Positions 4,416 to 5,407 of a stretch of DNA of 5,407 nt are shown here, piece by piece. Within the stretch, counting starts at the first letter, position 1. Each line of letters starts with the position of its first letter. The stretch is from Klenkia sp. (GTDB lineage Bacteria; Actinomycetota; Actinomycetes; Mycobacteriales; Geodermatophilaceae). A program made the translations under genes and the position numbers. The notes beneath the pieces were generated by a model. That model did no database searches, had not been told where the DNA came from, and worked only from the letters and a program-made list of their open reading frames with translations. Location of the stretch: assembly GCA_025966215.1 (NCBI GenBank), contig JAOPVM010000303.1, positions 1 to 5,407 of the forward strand, in the 5' to 3' direction.

Positions 4416-5407
4416 GGGAAGGTGCTGGACGCCGTGAGGGCGGTGAACTCGTCGAGCCGGACGGTGACGGTGAGGGTCCAGCTGCCCGCGGTGGGCAGCT
4501 GGACGTCGCCGACGGAGTGGCCCGGCCCGGCCGGCTGCAGCTCGACGTCCAGGGGGCCGATCTGCTGCTCGGCCTCGGTGAGGGTCACCCGCAGCGACTG
4601 CGGCTGGGTCAGCCGACCGTCGGCGTCGAAGAGGTAGACGTCCAGGGTGTTCGGCCCGGGCTGCGCGGGGTCGACCGAGAGCTGGACGCTGCCGTCGGCG
4701 CCGGTCGCCCCCTGCAGCGGGAGCGTGACGTCGACCGGGTCGGCGACGGCGGCCTTGGCCGGCGGGGTGCCGACCAGCACCGCCGACAGCGCGAGGACCG
4801 CGGCGGCGACGGCGACCTCGATCAGCACCGAGCGGCGGAACGGGGCGACGTCGGCGACCGCGGCGCGGGCCCGCTCCTGGGCCGCGGTGTCCTCGTCGTC
4901 GTCGGCGGCGCTGAACGCGTGCGCCACCACCCGGCGCCGGGTCGTGCGGGGGGCACCCAGCTGCTGCTGCACCCACACCCGGCTGACCCCGGCGACGGCG
5001 AGCAGCCCGAGCACCAGGGCGAACTTGGCGACCAGCACCCAGCCGTAGGTGGTGGAGACCAGCGCGGTCGGTGAGCCGACCTCGCGGATCGACTGGACCA
5101 CCCCGGTGACCACCAGCGCGGCCACCGAGCCGGCCGCGAGCCGGCTGTACCGGGGCAGCGCCGTGGCCAGCTCACCGGCCGGCACCCCACGCCGCAGGGC
5201 GCCGGCCAGCAGGGCGGTCAGCCCGCCCAGCCAGACGGTCATCGCGGCCACGTGGACGGCGGTGACGACGACGGCCAGCCCGGGCAACGGACCGGCCACG
5301 GGGTGCCCGACGGCCGCGGTGGTGACCACCAGCCCCAGCGCGAGCACCCCGCCGGCGACGACGAGCCCGCGCGTGGGAGCAGCGGCCCGGAACGCCGCGA
5401 CGGCCGC
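4406..5407 (-). CDS. CopC/CopD-type copper resistance membrane protein, C-terminal part
   Basis: The frame is open through the right edge, so the 5' end is missing; 333 C-terminal residues are visible. Counting from the edge, hydrophobic helices lie near 14-33, 42-70, 91-107, 122-146 and 192-213. HVAAMTVWLGGLTAL (52-66) with H35 and H52 is the CopD-domain signature. A charged cytoplasmic loop with DDDED (169-173) precedes the last helix. Residues 220-333 form an extracytoplasmic beta-rich domain like the YtkA/FixH-type tails common in actinobacterial CopC-CopD proteins. The missing part probably holds more helices and an N-terminal CopC domain; that is inference from family architecture. Such proteins are linked to copper uptake across the membrane or to copper tolerance. 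The stop TGA at 4408-4406 lies 30 bp before ycnI, which indicates one operon. Confidence 0.88.
   Translation of the reverse strand, partial: AAVAAFRAAAPTRGLVVAGGVLALGLVVTTAAVGHPVAGPLPGLAVVVTAVHVAAMTVWLGGLTALLAGALRRGVPAGELATALPRYSRLAAGSVAALVVTGVVQSIREVGSPTALVSTTYGWVLVAKFALVLGLLAVAGVSRVWVQQQLGAPRTTRRRVVAHAFSAADDDEDTAAQERARAAVADVAPFRRSVLIEVAVAAAVLALSAVLVGTPPAKAAVADPVDVTLPLQGATGADGSVQLSVDPAQPGPNTLDVYLFDADGRLTQPQSLRVTLTEAEQQIGPLDVELQPAGPGHSVGDVQLPTAGSWTLTVTVRLDEFTALTASSTFPVR

Noticed and set aside
3815..5074. Long plus-strand open frame (419 codons) opposite ycnI and copCD
   Set aside because: Low-complexity Gly/Arg/Asp/His translation spanning two well-recognised genes and their junction; no ribosome binding site or family resemblance.

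Overview
The window is about three-quarters G+C, and every supportable gene lies on the minus strand. Codons end overwhelmingly in G or C, and GTG starts are common. Secreted proteins carry Ala-rich signal peptides or LAGC lipoboxes. The gene set (CopC/CopD-type protein, YcnI, SCO, PCu(A)C-like lipoprotein) is typical of high-GC Actinobacteria. A Geodermatophilaceae-like or related soil or rock actinobacterium is my best guess. That is an inference from composition and gene order, not from any search.

Layout, in transcription order from the right edge. (1) 5407-4406: C-terminal part of a CopC/CopD-type copper membrane protein with an extracytoplasmic tail domain; its 5' end lies outside the window. 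(2) 4375-3638: a YcnI (DUF1775) copper-binding protein whose predicted mature N-terminus is histidine. (3) 3641-2979: a SCO1/SenC lipoprotein, overlapping ycnI by 4 bp. (4) 2896-2456: a small lipoprotein with the PCu(A)C fold pattern but without the His/Met copper ligands. Together these form a copper-handling operon acting at the outer face of the membrane, probably for copper tolerance and for copper delivery to cytochrome oxidase. (5) 2307 (or 2406)-1399: a DMT-superfamily membrane transporter, perhaps a separate transcription unit because a GC-rich bulged hairpin precedes it. (6) 1248-550: a secreted M23 (LytM-type) peptidoglycan endopeptidase. It has its own plausible promoter, and a GTCAC-N6-GTCAC direct repeat resembling an MtrA box overlaps the -35 element. 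(7) 298-1: the N-terminus of a secreted DUF3494 (ice-binding-like) protein, running off the left edge and preceded by a 251-bp leader with repeats and hairpins.

The non-coding DNA is modest but structured. Nearly every stop codon in the cluster is touched or closely followed by a hairpin, none with a U-tract. In three hairpins with one non-Watson-Crick position, that position is a G-U wobble only in the minus-strand RNA, as expected for RNA structures of the annotated genes.

I see no mobile element, CRISPR array, tRNA or rRNA, and no clear new multi-gene system. The most interesting points are the ligand-less PCu(A)C-like protein, the MtrA-like site on the M23 promoter, and the repeat-bearing leader of the DUF3494 gene.
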